DNA from: DASSFZ01 sp036514635
GTDB taxonomy: Bacteria; Chloroflexota; Anaerolineae; Fen-1058
NCBI GenBank assembly: GCA_036514635.1
Contig: DATBWU010000303.1
Span: 1-11,536, forward strand
Reading direction: 5' to 3'
DNA length: 11,536 bases
Position numbers and translations under genes: made by a program. Shown one piece after another: positions 1 to 6,746 of the stretch; the first letter of the stretch is position 1; each line of letters starts with the position of its first letter. The notes beneath the pieces were generated by a model that was not told the DNA's origin, searched no databases, and worked only from the letters and a program-made list of their open reading frames with translations.

Positions 1-2
1 GA

Positions 3-1118
3 TCCATTCGCCCCGTCGCGCCGCTGCAATCCGGCGACGGTTTCGGCGGCGCGAGCTACGTCGTCATCGCGCCGCTCGACTTCACGCCTGCGCTGACGAG
101 CCTGATCGCGTTGCGCCAGTCGCAGGGTCTCAGCGCCACCGTCGAGAACGTGCAGGCGATCTACGATGCGTTCGGCGGCGGGCGAATGGATCCGGCGGCT
201 ATTCACGATTATCTGGCGCACGCCTACACGACGTGGCCCGTCACGCCGACGTACGTGCTGCTCGTCGGCGACGGCACGTTCGATCCGAAACGCTATCGCG
301 CGGGCGCGCTGCCCACGTTCATCCCACCGTTTCTGGCCGACGTCGATCCGTGGATGGGCGAGACGGCATCCGACAATCGTTTCGTCACGATCGACGGCGA
401 TACGCTGCCCGATATGCTCGTCGGCCGCCTGCCGGTCAGCTCGATCGCCGAGGCGCAGGCCGTCGTCAACAAGATCGTCCAGTACGAGACGACGCCGCCA
501 TCGGGCAACTGGAATCGCAACGCGACCTTCGTCGCGGACGATGCCGACCCGGCGGGGAACTTTCCGGCAGCGTCCGATTACCTCGCCGCGACGACCATCA
601 CCACGCCGTACACGGCGCAGAAGATTTACTACACGTCCACGGCGACGCTCACCGCTACGCGCCAGGCCATTTTGAACACGTGGAACAGCGGTACGGGCTT
701 GATCGTGTACAACGGCCACTCGTCGCAGAGCCAATGGGCCGCCGAGCGATTGTTCCACTTCGACGATGTCGCCGGGCTGACCAACGCATCCAGGCTGCCC
801 GTCGCGCTGCAAATGACGTGCCTGACCGGCGCGTTTCAGAATCCCAGTTACGGCACGCTGGACGAAACACTGCTGCGCGCGCCGAACGGCGGAGTGGTCG
901 CGGCCTGGGGGCCATCGGGCCTGGGCGTGGCCACCGGCCACAGCGATCTGGCGGAGGGTTTCCTGCGCAGTGTCTACGTCGACCGCCAGTCGATTTTGGG
1001 ATTTGCCGCGTTATCGGGTAAACTTACGCTCGTCGCGCAGAATCCAATTCACGTCGACCTGTTGGATACATTCAATCTGTTGGGCGATCCGGCCACGCGC
1101 CTGAATTTCGCACCATGA
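3..1118 (+). CDS. C25 (gingipain-type) cysteine peptidase, 5'-truncated by the window edge
   Basis: The reading frame is open from the first base triplet and its start lies outside the window; it ends in TGA at 1116-1118. The visible part is most of a peptidase family C25 domain. It opens with ASYVVIAPLDF and an LRQSQGL stretch, followed by the family signature TYVLLVGDGTFDP. The catalytic dyad is visible: His in YNGHSS (codon 717-719) and Cys in MTCLTGAF (codon 819-821), matching the His and Cys of gingipain R. The domain ends in FNLLGDPATRLN, and no C-terminal sorting domain follows. C25 proteins are secreted or surface peptidases, and in many environmental bacteria the domain sits at the end of large extracellular proteins. 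An internal ATG at 111 is not a sensible start because conserved domain sequence lies upstream of it. Substrate unknown. I am confident of the family and less so of activity. Confidence 0.88.
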   Translation, partial: SIRPVAPLQSGDGFGGASYVVIAPLDFTPALTSLIALRQSQGLSATVENVQAIYDAFGGGRMDPAAIHDYLAHAYTTWPVTPTYVLLVGDGTFDPKRYRAGALPTFIPPFLADVDPWMGETASDNRFVTIDGDTLPDMLVGRLPVSSIAEAQAVVNKIVQYETTPPSGNWNRNATFVADDADPAGNFPAASDYLAATTITTPYTAQKIYYTSTATLTATRQAILNTWNSGTGLIVYNGHSSQSQWAAERLFHFDDVAGLTNASRLPVALQMTCLTGAFQNPSYGTLDETLLRAPNGGVVAAWGPSGLGVATGHSDLAEGFLRSVYVDRQSILGFAALSGKLTLVAQNPIHVDLLDTFNLLGDPATRLNFAP

Positions 1119-1160
1119 AGTACTGCCTTGGGGAAACTATCATGGCCGCGAAGGTTTTTA

Positions 1161-1369
1161 GGACGCAGATACACGCAGATTTACGCTGATCTTGTTGTCT
1201 CTACCAGCTTCGCCGGGATTCGCCCGATGAATCGGGCTGAAAGCGCCGTTTACGGCGCGTTGCGGCGATAGCCCGGCGATTGATCGCCGGGTGGACGGCG
1301 TTGTTTTCCCGCCAAAGCCGGGAGAGCCATCTTGTTTTTATCTGCGTTCATCCGCGCCAATCCGCGTCC
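1161..1369. repeat. MITE-like inverted repeat with three internal hairpins (element A)
   Basis: The outer arms are 1161-1190 and 1340-1369; the reverse complement of the right arm matches the left at about 22 of 30 positions. The left arm is three degenerate copies of a 10-bp word of the type ACGCAGATNN. Between the arms lie three compact GC-rich hairpins: GCCCGAT/ATCGGGC (1222-1237), GCGCCGT/ACGGCGC (1243-1258) and CCCGGCGAT/ATCGCCGGG (1272-1291). No convincing coding sequence is present. This fills most of the 328-bp gap between the peptidase gene and the next gene. The structure suggests a non-autonomous mobile or extragenic palindromic element; no target-site duplication could be recognised. 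A terminator role for the hairpins is possible but there is no following T-run. Confidence 0.7.
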
Positions 1370-1446
1370 AAAGATTCGGTTGCGGTCAGAGACCACGCTA
1401 TGAGATCAAGCATCAAATCACATGGGTAACAGTCCAAGGGGGCTAT

Positions 1447-1815
1447 ATGCGTAAACTCGTTCTGGCATCGTTCCTGTTGGCCGTGTTGTTCCTGGCTGTG
1501 GCGTTCGTGGCACACTCGCCGAGCGTTGCTCGGGCTGCGCCCGCCTTCGCCATCACCGATACGCCATCACCCACGCCGACCGCCACGCCGGCTACGCCAA
1601 CCGTCACGCCGACACCCAGCTCCACGCAGCCACCGCAGCCGCCGAGCAGCCCGGGGGACACACCGACACCGGTGACCACTCCGTTGTTACCGGAAGCCGG
1701 TTCGCTCGGTCGCCCAACAGGCGGACTCGGTGGCTTGAGCATCACGCTCATTGGACTGGCGCTGCTGACGATCGGCTTCGCGTGGGGGGCCATCCGCCAT
1801 CGGCGCGCGGCATAA
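1447..1815 (+). CDS. Small secreted Thr/Pro-rich protein with C-terminal membrane anchor
   Basis: This encodes 122 aa. The ATG at 1447 is chosen because a GGGGG-type purine stretch lies just upstream and because it opens a clean signal peptide (MRK followed by a hydrophobic run, then about residue 30 VARA|AP). An upstream in-frame start at 1291 lies inside the repeat element and would put about 50 unrelated residues before the signal peptide. After the signal peptide comes a Thr/Pro/Ser-rich stretch (roughly residues 38-80), then LPEAG, a Gly-rich spacer, a hydrophobic segment of about 20 residues and a basic tail, RHRRAA. The order LPEAG-hydrophobic-basic resembles a degenerate sortase signal, but the spacing is long, so a simple transmembrane anchor is equally likely. 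No enzymatic domain is seen. It may be a cell-surface stalk or spacer; function unknown. Confidence 0.7.
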   Translation: MRKLVLASFLLAVLFLAVAFVAHSPSVARAAPAFAITDTPSPTPTATPATPTVTPTPSSTQPPQPPSSPGDTPTPVTTPLLPEAGSLGRPTGGLGGLSITLIGLALLTIGFAWGAIRHRRAA

Positions 1816-1832
1816 CTCTCACACAGACATAC

Positions 1833-1862
1833 GCGGGCGGCACGGACCTGAGTGCCGCCCGC
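1833..1862 (+). terminator. Strong GC hairpin between the small surface protein gene and the MFS gene
   Basis: An 11-bp perfect stem (1833-1843 with 1852-1862) encloses an 8-nt loop, 18 nt after the stop codon of the preceding gene. There is no clear T-run after it (only GTTATT a few bases on), so it is either a weak intrinsic terminator or an mRNA-stabilising hairpin. It also contains the GTG at 1852, which argues against that codon being the start of the next gene. Confidence 0.5.
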
Positions 1863-1911
1863 CGCGTTATTGCATGCCAAACACTTCACGCCAAACCGAT
1901 CGGGAGCCAGC

Positions 1912-3204
1912 GTGACCCACTTCAGTTATCGCAAGACCCTCATCATCGGCCTCGGGTTTCTGGGCATCAGCATCGTCTGGCCCATCTTCAATCAATACAT
2001 CCCCATCTTTCTACAAGCCGGCAATCCGGAGTTCGAGCGGCAGCTTCTGGCCGAGGGGCGGAGTATCCCGGACATCGCCGGCTTCGCCCTGCCGCCGAGC
2101 ATCGCGCTGTTCATCATGACGTGGGACAACCTCATCAACGTTTTCGTCCAGCCGTGGGTCGGCGAGCGGAGCGATCGGACGTGGAACCGCCTGGGCCGTC
2201 GCAAAGGGTGGATTCTGCTGGGCATGCCGATCGCGGCGCTGGCCTTCGTGTTCATCCCGCTGGCGCAGAGTGTGCTGGCGATTGCCGCATTCATCCTGAT
2301 CACCAACTTCGGCATGGCCCTCTTCCGGTCACCCACGGTCGCCTGGCTGGGCGATCTGTTTGATGTTGAGAATCGCAGCAAAGCCAACGGTGTGATCAAC
2401 CTGATGGGCGGCATCGGCGGCCTGCTGGCCTTCTTCGGCGGCGGTGCTCTGTTCAATGCGATGGGTCGCGCTGCGCCGTTCGTGGCCGGGGCCGTCGTTC
2501 TCGCGGCAGCCACGCTGGCCGCCGTCGCGCTCGTCAAGGAACCGCGCCAGATCGCCAAAGACGACTCCCAAACCCGAGGCGTGATGGCGAGCCTGCGCCT
2601 GGCGCTCGCTGCCGGTGACAGGAGTATCGTGTTTGTGCTGCTCGGCATCCTGTTCTGGTTCATGGCCTTCAACGCGCTCGAGACGGGCCTGTCTTCGTTC
2701 GCGGTGTTCACGCTGGGCATGAAAGCGGGCGATGCCTCCATCTATTCGGGAGCCGTGACGGTCTCGTTCATCCTGTTCGCGATTCCTGCCGGTCTGCTCG
2801 GCACCAAGATCGGGCGGCGACGCGCGATTCAGATCGGTCTCACCGGCCTGACACTGACTCTGCTGGCGGGCTACTTCATCATCCGCGAACCGATCACTTT
2901 CGTGTTGGTCCTGATTCTGGCCGGAGCATTCTGGGCCGCGGTCAACGTCAACAGTCTGCCGCTGGTGTACGACTATGGCGACGAGCGCAAGATCGGCGCA
3001 TTCACGGGGTTGTATTACTTTGCGTCGCAGACCGCCGCGATCCTCGGCCCGGTGACGGGCGGGCTGCTGGTCGATGCGCTCAGCGACCAGTATCGCTGGC
3101 TGTTTTTATACAGCACGGTCTTCATGGCGCTGGCCGGGCTGGTGATGACCCGCGTGCGGGCGCAGGTCGCGGCCCGCGCGCCGCTGCCGGCAGCGGGGGA
3201 GTAG
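1912..3204 (+). CDS. MFS transporter (12-TM, SLC45/GPH-like symporter)
   Basis: This encodes 430 aa. The GTG at 1912 is chosen because a GGGAG ribosome-binding site sits 6 nt upstream and the protein then begins with a short MTHFSYRK cytoplasmic segment leading into the first membrane helix. The earlier in-frame GTG at 1852 lies in a hairpin. The signature loop between helices 2 and 3, GERSDRTWNRLGRRKG (residues 84-99), is the major facilitator motif A with its conserved Gly, Asp and Arg-rich end. Further alternating hydrophobic segments run to the C-terminus, with a second half containing KIGRRRA and YDYGDERKIGAFTGLYY. The pattern resembles sugar:cation symporters of the SLC45/GPH type, but the substrate cannot be read from sequence. 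A loop of about 30 residues between helices 1 and 2 (about 33-62) is larger than usual. It lies 29 nt upstream of thrC, but thrC appears to have its own promoter. Confidence 0.87.
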   Translation: MTHFSYRKTLIIGLGFLGISIVWPIFNQYIPIFLQAGNPEFERQLLAEGRSIPDIAGFALPPSIALFIMTWDNLINVFVQPWVGERSDRTWNRLGRRKGWILLGMPIAALAFVFIPLAQSVLAIAAFILITNFGMALFRSPTVAWLGDLFDVENRSKANGVINLMGGIGGLLAFFGGGALFNAMGRAAPFVAGAVVLAAATLAAVALVKEPRQIAKDDSQTRGVMASLRLALAAGDRSIVFVLLGILFWFMAFNALETGLSSFAVFTLGMKAGDASIYSGAVTVSFILFAIPAGLLGTKIGRRRAIQIGLTGLTLTLLAGYFIIREPITFVLVLILAGAFWAAVNVNSLPLVYDYGDERKIGAFTGLYYFASQTAAILGPVTGGLLVDALSDQYRWLFLYSTVFMALAGLVMTRVRAQVAARAPLPAAGE

Positions 3205-3217
3205 TTCTCAAGCGGCA

Positions 3218-3226
3218 TGTTATAAT
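3218..3226 (+). promoter_or_regulatory. Extended -10 promoter for thrC, implying a leaderless mRNA
   Basis: TGTTATAAT is a perfect extended -10 element (TGnTATAAT). No good -35 hexamer lies 16-18 bp upstream, which extended -10 promoters can tolerate. The expected transcription start, 6-8 nt after the element, falls at about 3233-3234, that is, at the thrC ATG (3234). No Shine-Dalgarno sequence lies in the 8 bases before the ATG (TCCGCGAC), consistent with a leaderless transcript. The same nonamer occurs at 10612-10620. Confidence 0.6.
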
Positions 3227-3233
3227 CCGCGAC

Positions 3234-4304
3234 ATGCATTGGGCCGGAATCGTCAACCACTATCGCGCACATCTCCAACTCGATCCGCACGCAGCACCGA
3301 TCACGCTTCTGGAAGGCAACACGCCGCTGATCCCTGCGCCGCGCCTCGCCGCCGAGATCGCTCCCGGCGGCGAGCTGTATCTGAAGTACGAGGGCCTCAA
3401 CCCCACCGGGTCGTTCAAAGATCGCGGGATGACCGTCGCCGTGTCGCAGGCTACACACGCCGGCGCGCGCGTGACGATCTGCGCCAGCACCGGCAACACG
3501 GCGGCTTCGGCGGCAGCATACTCGGCGCGTGCCGGGCTGCGCTGCATCGTGCTGATCCCGGAGGGCAAGGTCGCGGCGGGCAAGATCGCCGGGGCGCTGG
3601 CATACGGCGCGCAAGCGATCGCCGTGCGCGGATCGTTCGACGATGCGCTGGCGCTAGTGCGCGAAATCTCTATGCAGCGCCCAATCGCGCTCGTCAATTC
3701 GATCAACCCGTATCGAATCGAAGGGCAAAAGACGGCTGCATTTGAGATCGTCGATGCACTGGGCCGCGCGCCCGACTGGTTGTGCCTGCCCGTCGGCAAT
3801 GCAGGCAACATCACATCGTACTGGGCCGGCTTCAAGCAGTATCACGCGATCGGCAAAGCCGACGCGCGCCCGCGCCTGCTCGGCGTGCAGGCGGCGGGAG
3901 CCGCGCCGCTCGTGCTCGGACACGCCGTCGATCGGCCGGAGACGATCGCGACGGCGATCCGCATCGGGCGACCGGCGCGCGGCGAAGAAGCGCTGGCCGC
4001 CGCCGAAGAGTCGGATGGTCGCATCGTCGCCGTGACGGACGACGACATCCTGGCGATGTGGCGACGCCTGGCGCACGAGGGCCTGTGGGCCGAGCCGGCA
4101 TCGGCGGCGGGCGTGGCCGGCCTGGCGAAGGAAGTGCGCGAAGGGCGGCTCGATCCAAAAGGCAAGACTCTCGTCGCCGTGCTCACCGGCCACGGCCTGA
4201 AAGACCCGGATGCCGTCACCACTCGCGCGCCGAACATGAAGACGATCCCGGCAGAGATCAACGCACTGAGCGCGCTCGTCGAGGATGCAGAATTGAGAAT
4301 GTAG
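3234..4304 (+). CDS. thrC: Threonine synthase
   Basis: This encodes 356 aa, the usual length of the short bacterial enzyme. It converts O-phospho-L-homoserine to L-threonine and phosphate in the cytoplasm, using pyridoxal 5'-phosphate. Visible motifs are LLEGNTPL (about 25-32), LKYEGLNPTGSFKDRGM with the PLP-forming Lys62, the CASTGNTAASAAAY loop, and the phosphate-gripping LPVGNAGN. The late segment WAEPASAAGVAGLAK is also typical of this fold-type II PLP family. The start at 3234 follows directly from an extended -10 element and gives an N-terminus in family register. The last few residues (AELRM) and the TAG stop lie at the edge of, or within, the left arm of the downstream repeat, so the C-terminal tail was probably rewritten by repeat insertion. 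The next gene, thrB, makes its substrate. Confidence 0.95.
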   Translation: MHWAGIVNHYRAHLQLDPHAAPITLLEGNTPLIPAPRLAAEIAPGGELYLKYEGLNPTGSFKDRGMTVAVSQATHAGARVTICASTGNTAASAAAYSARAGLRCIVLIPEGKVAAGKIAGALAYGAQAIAVRGSFDDALALVREISMQRPIALVNSINPYRIEGQKTAAFEIVDALGRAPDWLCLPVGNAGNITSYWAGFKQYHAIGKADARPRLLGVQAAGAAPLVLGHAVDRPETIATAIRIGRPARGEEALAAAEESDGRIVAVTDDDILAMWRRLAHEGLWAEPASAAGVAGLAKEVREGRLDPKGKTLVAVLTGHGLKDPDAVTTRAPNMKTIPAEINALSALVEDAELRM

Positions 4305-4448
4305 AATGCAGTAATGTAGAATGTAGAAACGATCGCTTTTCTTCATTCCACATTCTTCATTCCGCATTCTTCATTCTACATTCTTCATTCTGCATTCTTC
4401 ATTCTGCATTCTTCATTCCGCATTCTTCATTCTGCATTCTTCATTCCC
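4297..4448. repeat. 14-bp tandem array with inverted left arm between thrC and thrB (element B)
   Basis: Seven full consecutive copies of CATTCTTCATTCYR fill 4351-4448 (unit starts 4351, 4365, 4379, 4393, 4407, 4421, 4435), preceded by a partial copy at 4341-4350. The only variation is mostly at the last two positions (CG, TA, TG, CC). On the left, 4297-4308 (GAATGTAGAATG) and 4314-4327 are inverted versions of the same word; 4297-4308 is exactly complementary to 4372-4383, so the element can fold into a hairpin. The thrC stop codon lies inside the left arm, and the final unit ends one base before the thrB ATG. Copies are directly adjacent with no spacers, so this is not CRISPR. Confidence 0.92.
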
Positions 4449-5354
4449 ATGACTGCCATTCGCGTCCTCGTTCCCGCATCTACCGCCAACCTCGGCCCCG
4501 GCTTCGACTGTCTCGGCCTGGCCTTGGGGCTTCACAACACGGTCGAGATGACCGCGCTCGATGCCGGTTTCGAACTCGCCATCGAAGGCGAAGGGGCCAA
4601 TCGGTTGCGCACCGATCGCGGCAATCTGGTGATGCGCGCGGCAGATGCGCTGTGGGACCGCGCCGGACACAAGCCGGGCGGCCTGCGCGTCAAATGCATC
4701 AACGGTGTCCCGCTCGGATCGGGCTTAGGCTCGAGCGCGGCGGCGGCGGTCGGCGGGCTGGCCGCCGCGAACGCACTGATCGGCTCGCCGCTATCGAAGA
4801 TGGAGCTGCTGAAACTGGCGCACGCCATCGAGGGACATCCCGACAATGCAGCGGCGGCGCTGTTCGGCGGGCTGACGATCGTCAGCGCCGGCGATGACGA
4901 TGTGATGATCGACCGGCTGGATGTGCCACCGTTGACCGTCGTCATCGCCCTGCCCGACGTGCGCCTCTCGACGCACGACGCACGCAAAGCGCTGCCACGC
5001 AGCGTGCCGCTGACGCACGCTGTGTTCAATATCGGACGAGCGCTGCTCGTCGCGCGAGCGCTGAACACCGGCGATTACGATCTGCTGAAACGGGCGATGG
5101 ACGATCGCCTGCACCAACCGTATCGGCGCAAGTTGATCCCCGGTTTCGATGCCGCCGAGCAGGCCGCGCGCGAGGCGGGCGCAGCGGCGGTGGCGCTATC
5201 GGGCGCGGGGCCGAGTCTGGCTGCTTTCGCACCGGATCGGCACGAGGAAATCGCGCAGGCGATGAAAGTGGCTTTTGAGTCGAGGGGAATTGCGTGCCGG
5301 ACGTTCGTGCTGCCGGCCGATCGCGAGGGTGTTCAAATCCGCGAGGGCGATTAA
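4449..5354 (+). CDS. thrB: Homoserine kinase
   Basis: This encodes 301 aa, a normal length for ThrB. It is a cytoplasmic GHMP-family kinase that phosphorylates L-homoserine with ATP to give O-phosphohomoserine, the substrate of ThrC. The N-terminus RVLVPASTANLGPGFDCLGL is the family's first motif and fixes the start at 4449. The ATP-binding glycine-rich loop PLGSGLGSSAAA is at about 88-99, and the third motif ALSGAGPSLAAF is near the C-terminus. It lies 144 nt downstream of thrC in the same direction and was probably once operonic with it. The sequence directly upstream of the ATG is entirely pyrimidine-rich 14-bp repeat and contains no Shine-Dalgarno sequence, unlike most other genes here. 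The stop codon is TAA at 5352-5354, convergent with recR. Confidence 0.95.
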   Translation: MTAIRVLVPASTANLGPGFDCLGLALGLHNTVEMTALDAGFELAIEGEGANRLRTDRGNLVMRAADALWDRAGHKPGGLRVKCINGVPLGSGLGSSAAAAVGGLAAANALIGSPLSKMELLKLAHAIEGHPDNAAAALFGGLTIVSAGDDDVMIDRLDVPPLTVVIALPDVRLSTHDARKALPRSVPLTHAVFNIGRALLVARALNTGDYDLLKRAMDDRLHQPYRRKLIPGFDAAEQAAREAGAAAVALSGAGPSLAAFAPDRHEEIAQAMKVAFESRGIACRTFVLPADREGVQIREGD

Positions 5355-5417
5355 CCACCAAGGCACAAAGACACCAAGAATCTCTTGGTTTTCTTCGTGT
5401 CTTGGCGACTTTGTGGT
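5354..5417. repeat. Inverted repeat between convergent thrB and recR (element C)
   Basis: The arms are 5354-5380 and 5391-5417; the reverse complement of the right arm matches the left at about 22 of 27 positions, with a 10-nt loop. Each arm is built from degenerate 8-9 bp words of the type CACCAAGG/CACAAAGA. The element starts on the last base of the thrB stop codon and lies between two convergent genes, so its hairpin could act as a bidirectional transcription end. The remainder of the gap to 5463 contains only a weak 6-bp hairpin and nothing else recognised. Confidence 0.75.
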
Positions 5418-5463
5418 AAGCTCTCAGACATCCTCTGAGGCAAAACCTGTTTCTGCAATACCT

Positions 5464-6063
5464 TCACATTTCGCGCCGGCCCTCGAGCGCGCGGGCCAGC
5501 GTCACTTCGTCGGCGTACTCCAGATCGCCGCCCACTGGCAGGCCGCGCGCCAGGCGCGTGACGCGCACACCCGACCCTGCCAGTTTCTTCTGGATATACA
5601 TCGCGGTGTTCTCGCCTTCGAGGCTGGGGTTGGTGGCGAGGATCACCTCGCGCACGCCGCCGGCCGACACGCGATCGAGCAGCTCGCGGATGCGCAAATC
5701 CTCCGGCCCGATGCCGTCCATTGGCGAGATCGCGCCGTGCAAGACATGATAGCGGCCTTTGTACTCGCGCGTGCGCTCGATGGCCTGCACGTCGAGCGGC
5801 TCTTCGACCACGCAGATTACGCTGCCATCGCGGGCCTCGCCGGTGCAGATCGAGCACGGGTTCGAATCGGCGATGTTGAAGCACGTCGCGCAGAAAACGG
5901 TGCCGGTCTTCAGGTCGCGCAGCGCGTCGGCCAGCGTGTCGCCTTTGCCCGACGTGTCTTTCAGCAGGTAATACGTCAGGCGCGAGGCGGTCTTCGGACC
6001 GATGCCGGGCAGTTGCGAGAAGGCTTCGATGAGTCGAGTGACGGCTTTAGGTACGGTGTCCAT
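5464..6063 (-). CDS. recR: Recombination protein RecR
   Basis: This encodes 199 aa, the standard RecR length. RecR works with RecF/RecO to load RecA on gapped DNA during recombinational repair. Domains in order: an N-terminal helix-hairpin-helix around residues 12-30 (LPGIGPKTASRL), a four-cysteine zinc finger with Cys58, Cys61, Cys70 and Cys73, then the Toprim domain beginning near SVICVVEEP and continuing through EGENTAMYI, and the C-terminal ARGLPVGGDLEYADEVTLARAL segment, which is highly conserved. The ATG at 6063 gives the usual N-terminus, with a weak AGGA about 7 nt upstream. It is the last gene of a dnaX-hicB-hicA-ybaB-recR run; a 58-bp palindrome separates it from ybaB. Confidence 0.96.
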   Translation of the reverse strand: MDTVPKAVTRLIEAFSQLPGIGPKTASRLTYYLLKDTSGKGDTLADALRDLKTGTVFCATCFNIADSNPCSICTGEARDGSVICVVEEPLDVQAIERTREYKGRYHVLHGAISPMDGIGPEDLRIRELLDRVSAGGVREVILATNPSLEGENTAMYIQKKLAGSGVRVTRLARGLPVGGDLEYADEVTLARALEGRREM

Positions 6064-6072
6064 ATCAATCCT

Positions 6073-6130
6073 GACGAAAGACGAATGACGAACGATTAGC
6101 TTTCGTCCTTCGTCATTGGTCGTTCGTCGT
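6073..6130. repeat. Inverted repeat between ybaB and recR (element D)
   Basis: The left arm, 6073-6095, consists of three degenerate copies of a 7-bp word (ACGAAAG, ACGAATG, ACGAACG). The right arm, 6103-6130, is the imperfect reverse complement, with small bulges. It occupies nearly all of the 69-bp spacer and ends two bases from the ybaB stop codon. Transcripts running from ybaB to recR would contain this hairpin, which may tune recR expression or mRNA decay. Confidence 0.72.
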
Positions 6131-6132
6131 GC

Positions 6133-6474
6133 TCAGCGAAGCGGGGGCAAGCCCAGCCCGCCAGTCAGCCCCTGCAATTTCTCCGCCGCGTAGGCCTGCG
6201 ACCGCTCGATGGCTTCATTCACCGCCGCGACGATCAGGTCCTGCAGCATCTCCACGTCGTTCGGATCGACCACGTCCTTCGACAGCGTGATGGACTTGAT
6301 GCGCTGCTGGCCGGTCACGACGATCGTGATCGCGCCGCCGCCAGCCGTGACGGTCAGTGTTTCATCGGCCAGCGCTTCCTGCGCCTTGACCATCTCGTCT
6401 TGAAGTTTCTGCAACTGGCCCATCAAGTTGCCGCCGCCCATCATTGGCCCGCCGAATCTGCCTTTCTTGCTCAC
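6133..6474 (-). CDS. ybaB: YbaB/EbfC family nucleoid-associated protein
   Basis: This encodes 113 aa, typical for the family. YbaB/EbfC proteins are small dimeric DNA-binding, nucleoid-associated proteins usually encoded between dnaX and recR. The N-terminus is Gly/Met-rich (GGPMMGGGNLMGQL), followed by the long helix LQKLQDEMVKAQEAL, then ETLTVTAGGGAITIVVTG with the conserved glycine-rich strand, and DPNDVEMLQDLIVAAVNEAIERS. The start is GTG at 6474, supported by a perfect AGGAGG (6480-6485) five bases upstream. It is separated from hicA by 32 nt and from recR by a palindromic repeat. The conserved gene order makes the assignment secure. Confidence 0.94.
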   Translation of the reverse strand: MSKKGRFGGPMMGGGNLMGQLQKLQDEMVKAQEALADETLTVTAGGGAITIVVTGQQRIKSITLSKDVVDPNDVEMLQDLIVAAVNEAIERSQAYAAEKLQGLTGGLGLPPLR

Positions 6475-6506
6475 CCCAGCCTCCTATCATAATCTGCCGC
6501 AACTGC

Positions 6507-6746
6507 TCATTCTTTTTCGTAAGCCTTCAGGAATTCGTCTCTCGGAATCCCGGCTTGCGTGAGTATCCTGCGCAATGCAAAACTCTTGATTGTCCGATGA
6601 TTGGGCAGGGTCATGGGTGTCTGAGTCCCATCGGCATTCTCACGTAACATCGCAATATGGTTGCCCTCTCGCACCAACCGAAAGCCTAAACGCTCAAAGG
6701 CAGCGATAACTCTCGCCTTGGGCGCGTCCACCGGAAATTTAGCCAT
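6507..6746 (-). CDS. hicA: HicA-family mRNA interferase toxin
   Basis: This encodes 79 aa, within the HicA size range. HicA toxins have a double-stranded-RNA-binding-like fold and cleave mRNA using a catalytic His. Here the motif is REGNHIAML with His30, preceded by ERLGFRLV and followed by PMTLPNHRTIKSFALRRILTQAGI; this end, with the NHRTIK stretch and the RRILTQAGI helix, is the characteristic family C-terminus. The ATG shares one base with the TGA stop of hicB (TGATG at 6748-6744), so translation is coupled. All key residues are present, so the toxin is probably functional. A solitary or domesticated module is possible, given its housekeeping location. Confidence 0.88.
   Translation of the reverse strand: MAKFPVDAPKARVIAAFERLGFRLVREGNHIAMLRENADGTQTPMTLPNHRTIKSFALRRILTQAGIPRDEFLKAYEKE

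Noticed and set aside
233..1021. Open frame overlapping the C25 peptidase gene
   Set aside because: Shifted frame of the peptidase; Arg-rich composition with no family resemblance.
1291..1446. Earlier start for the small surface protein
   Set aside because: It would add about 52 residues encoded in the repeat element before an evident signal peptide; the ATG at 1447 has a ribosome-binding site.
1852..1911. Earlier GTG start for the MFS transporter
   Set aside because: It lies in a strong hairpin and adds a non-conserved leader; the GTG at 1912 has a good ribosome-binding site.
4351..4448. Regularly spaced repeats resembling a small CRISPR array
   Set aside because: Units are 14 bp and directly adjacent with no unique spacers, and no cas genes are nearby. 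It is a tandem repeat.
3782..4897. Long open frame (371 codons) crossing thrC, the repeat array and thrB
   Set aside because: Arg-rich, low-complexity translation in a shifted frame of two certain genes. It is open only because of high GC content and a repeat without stops.
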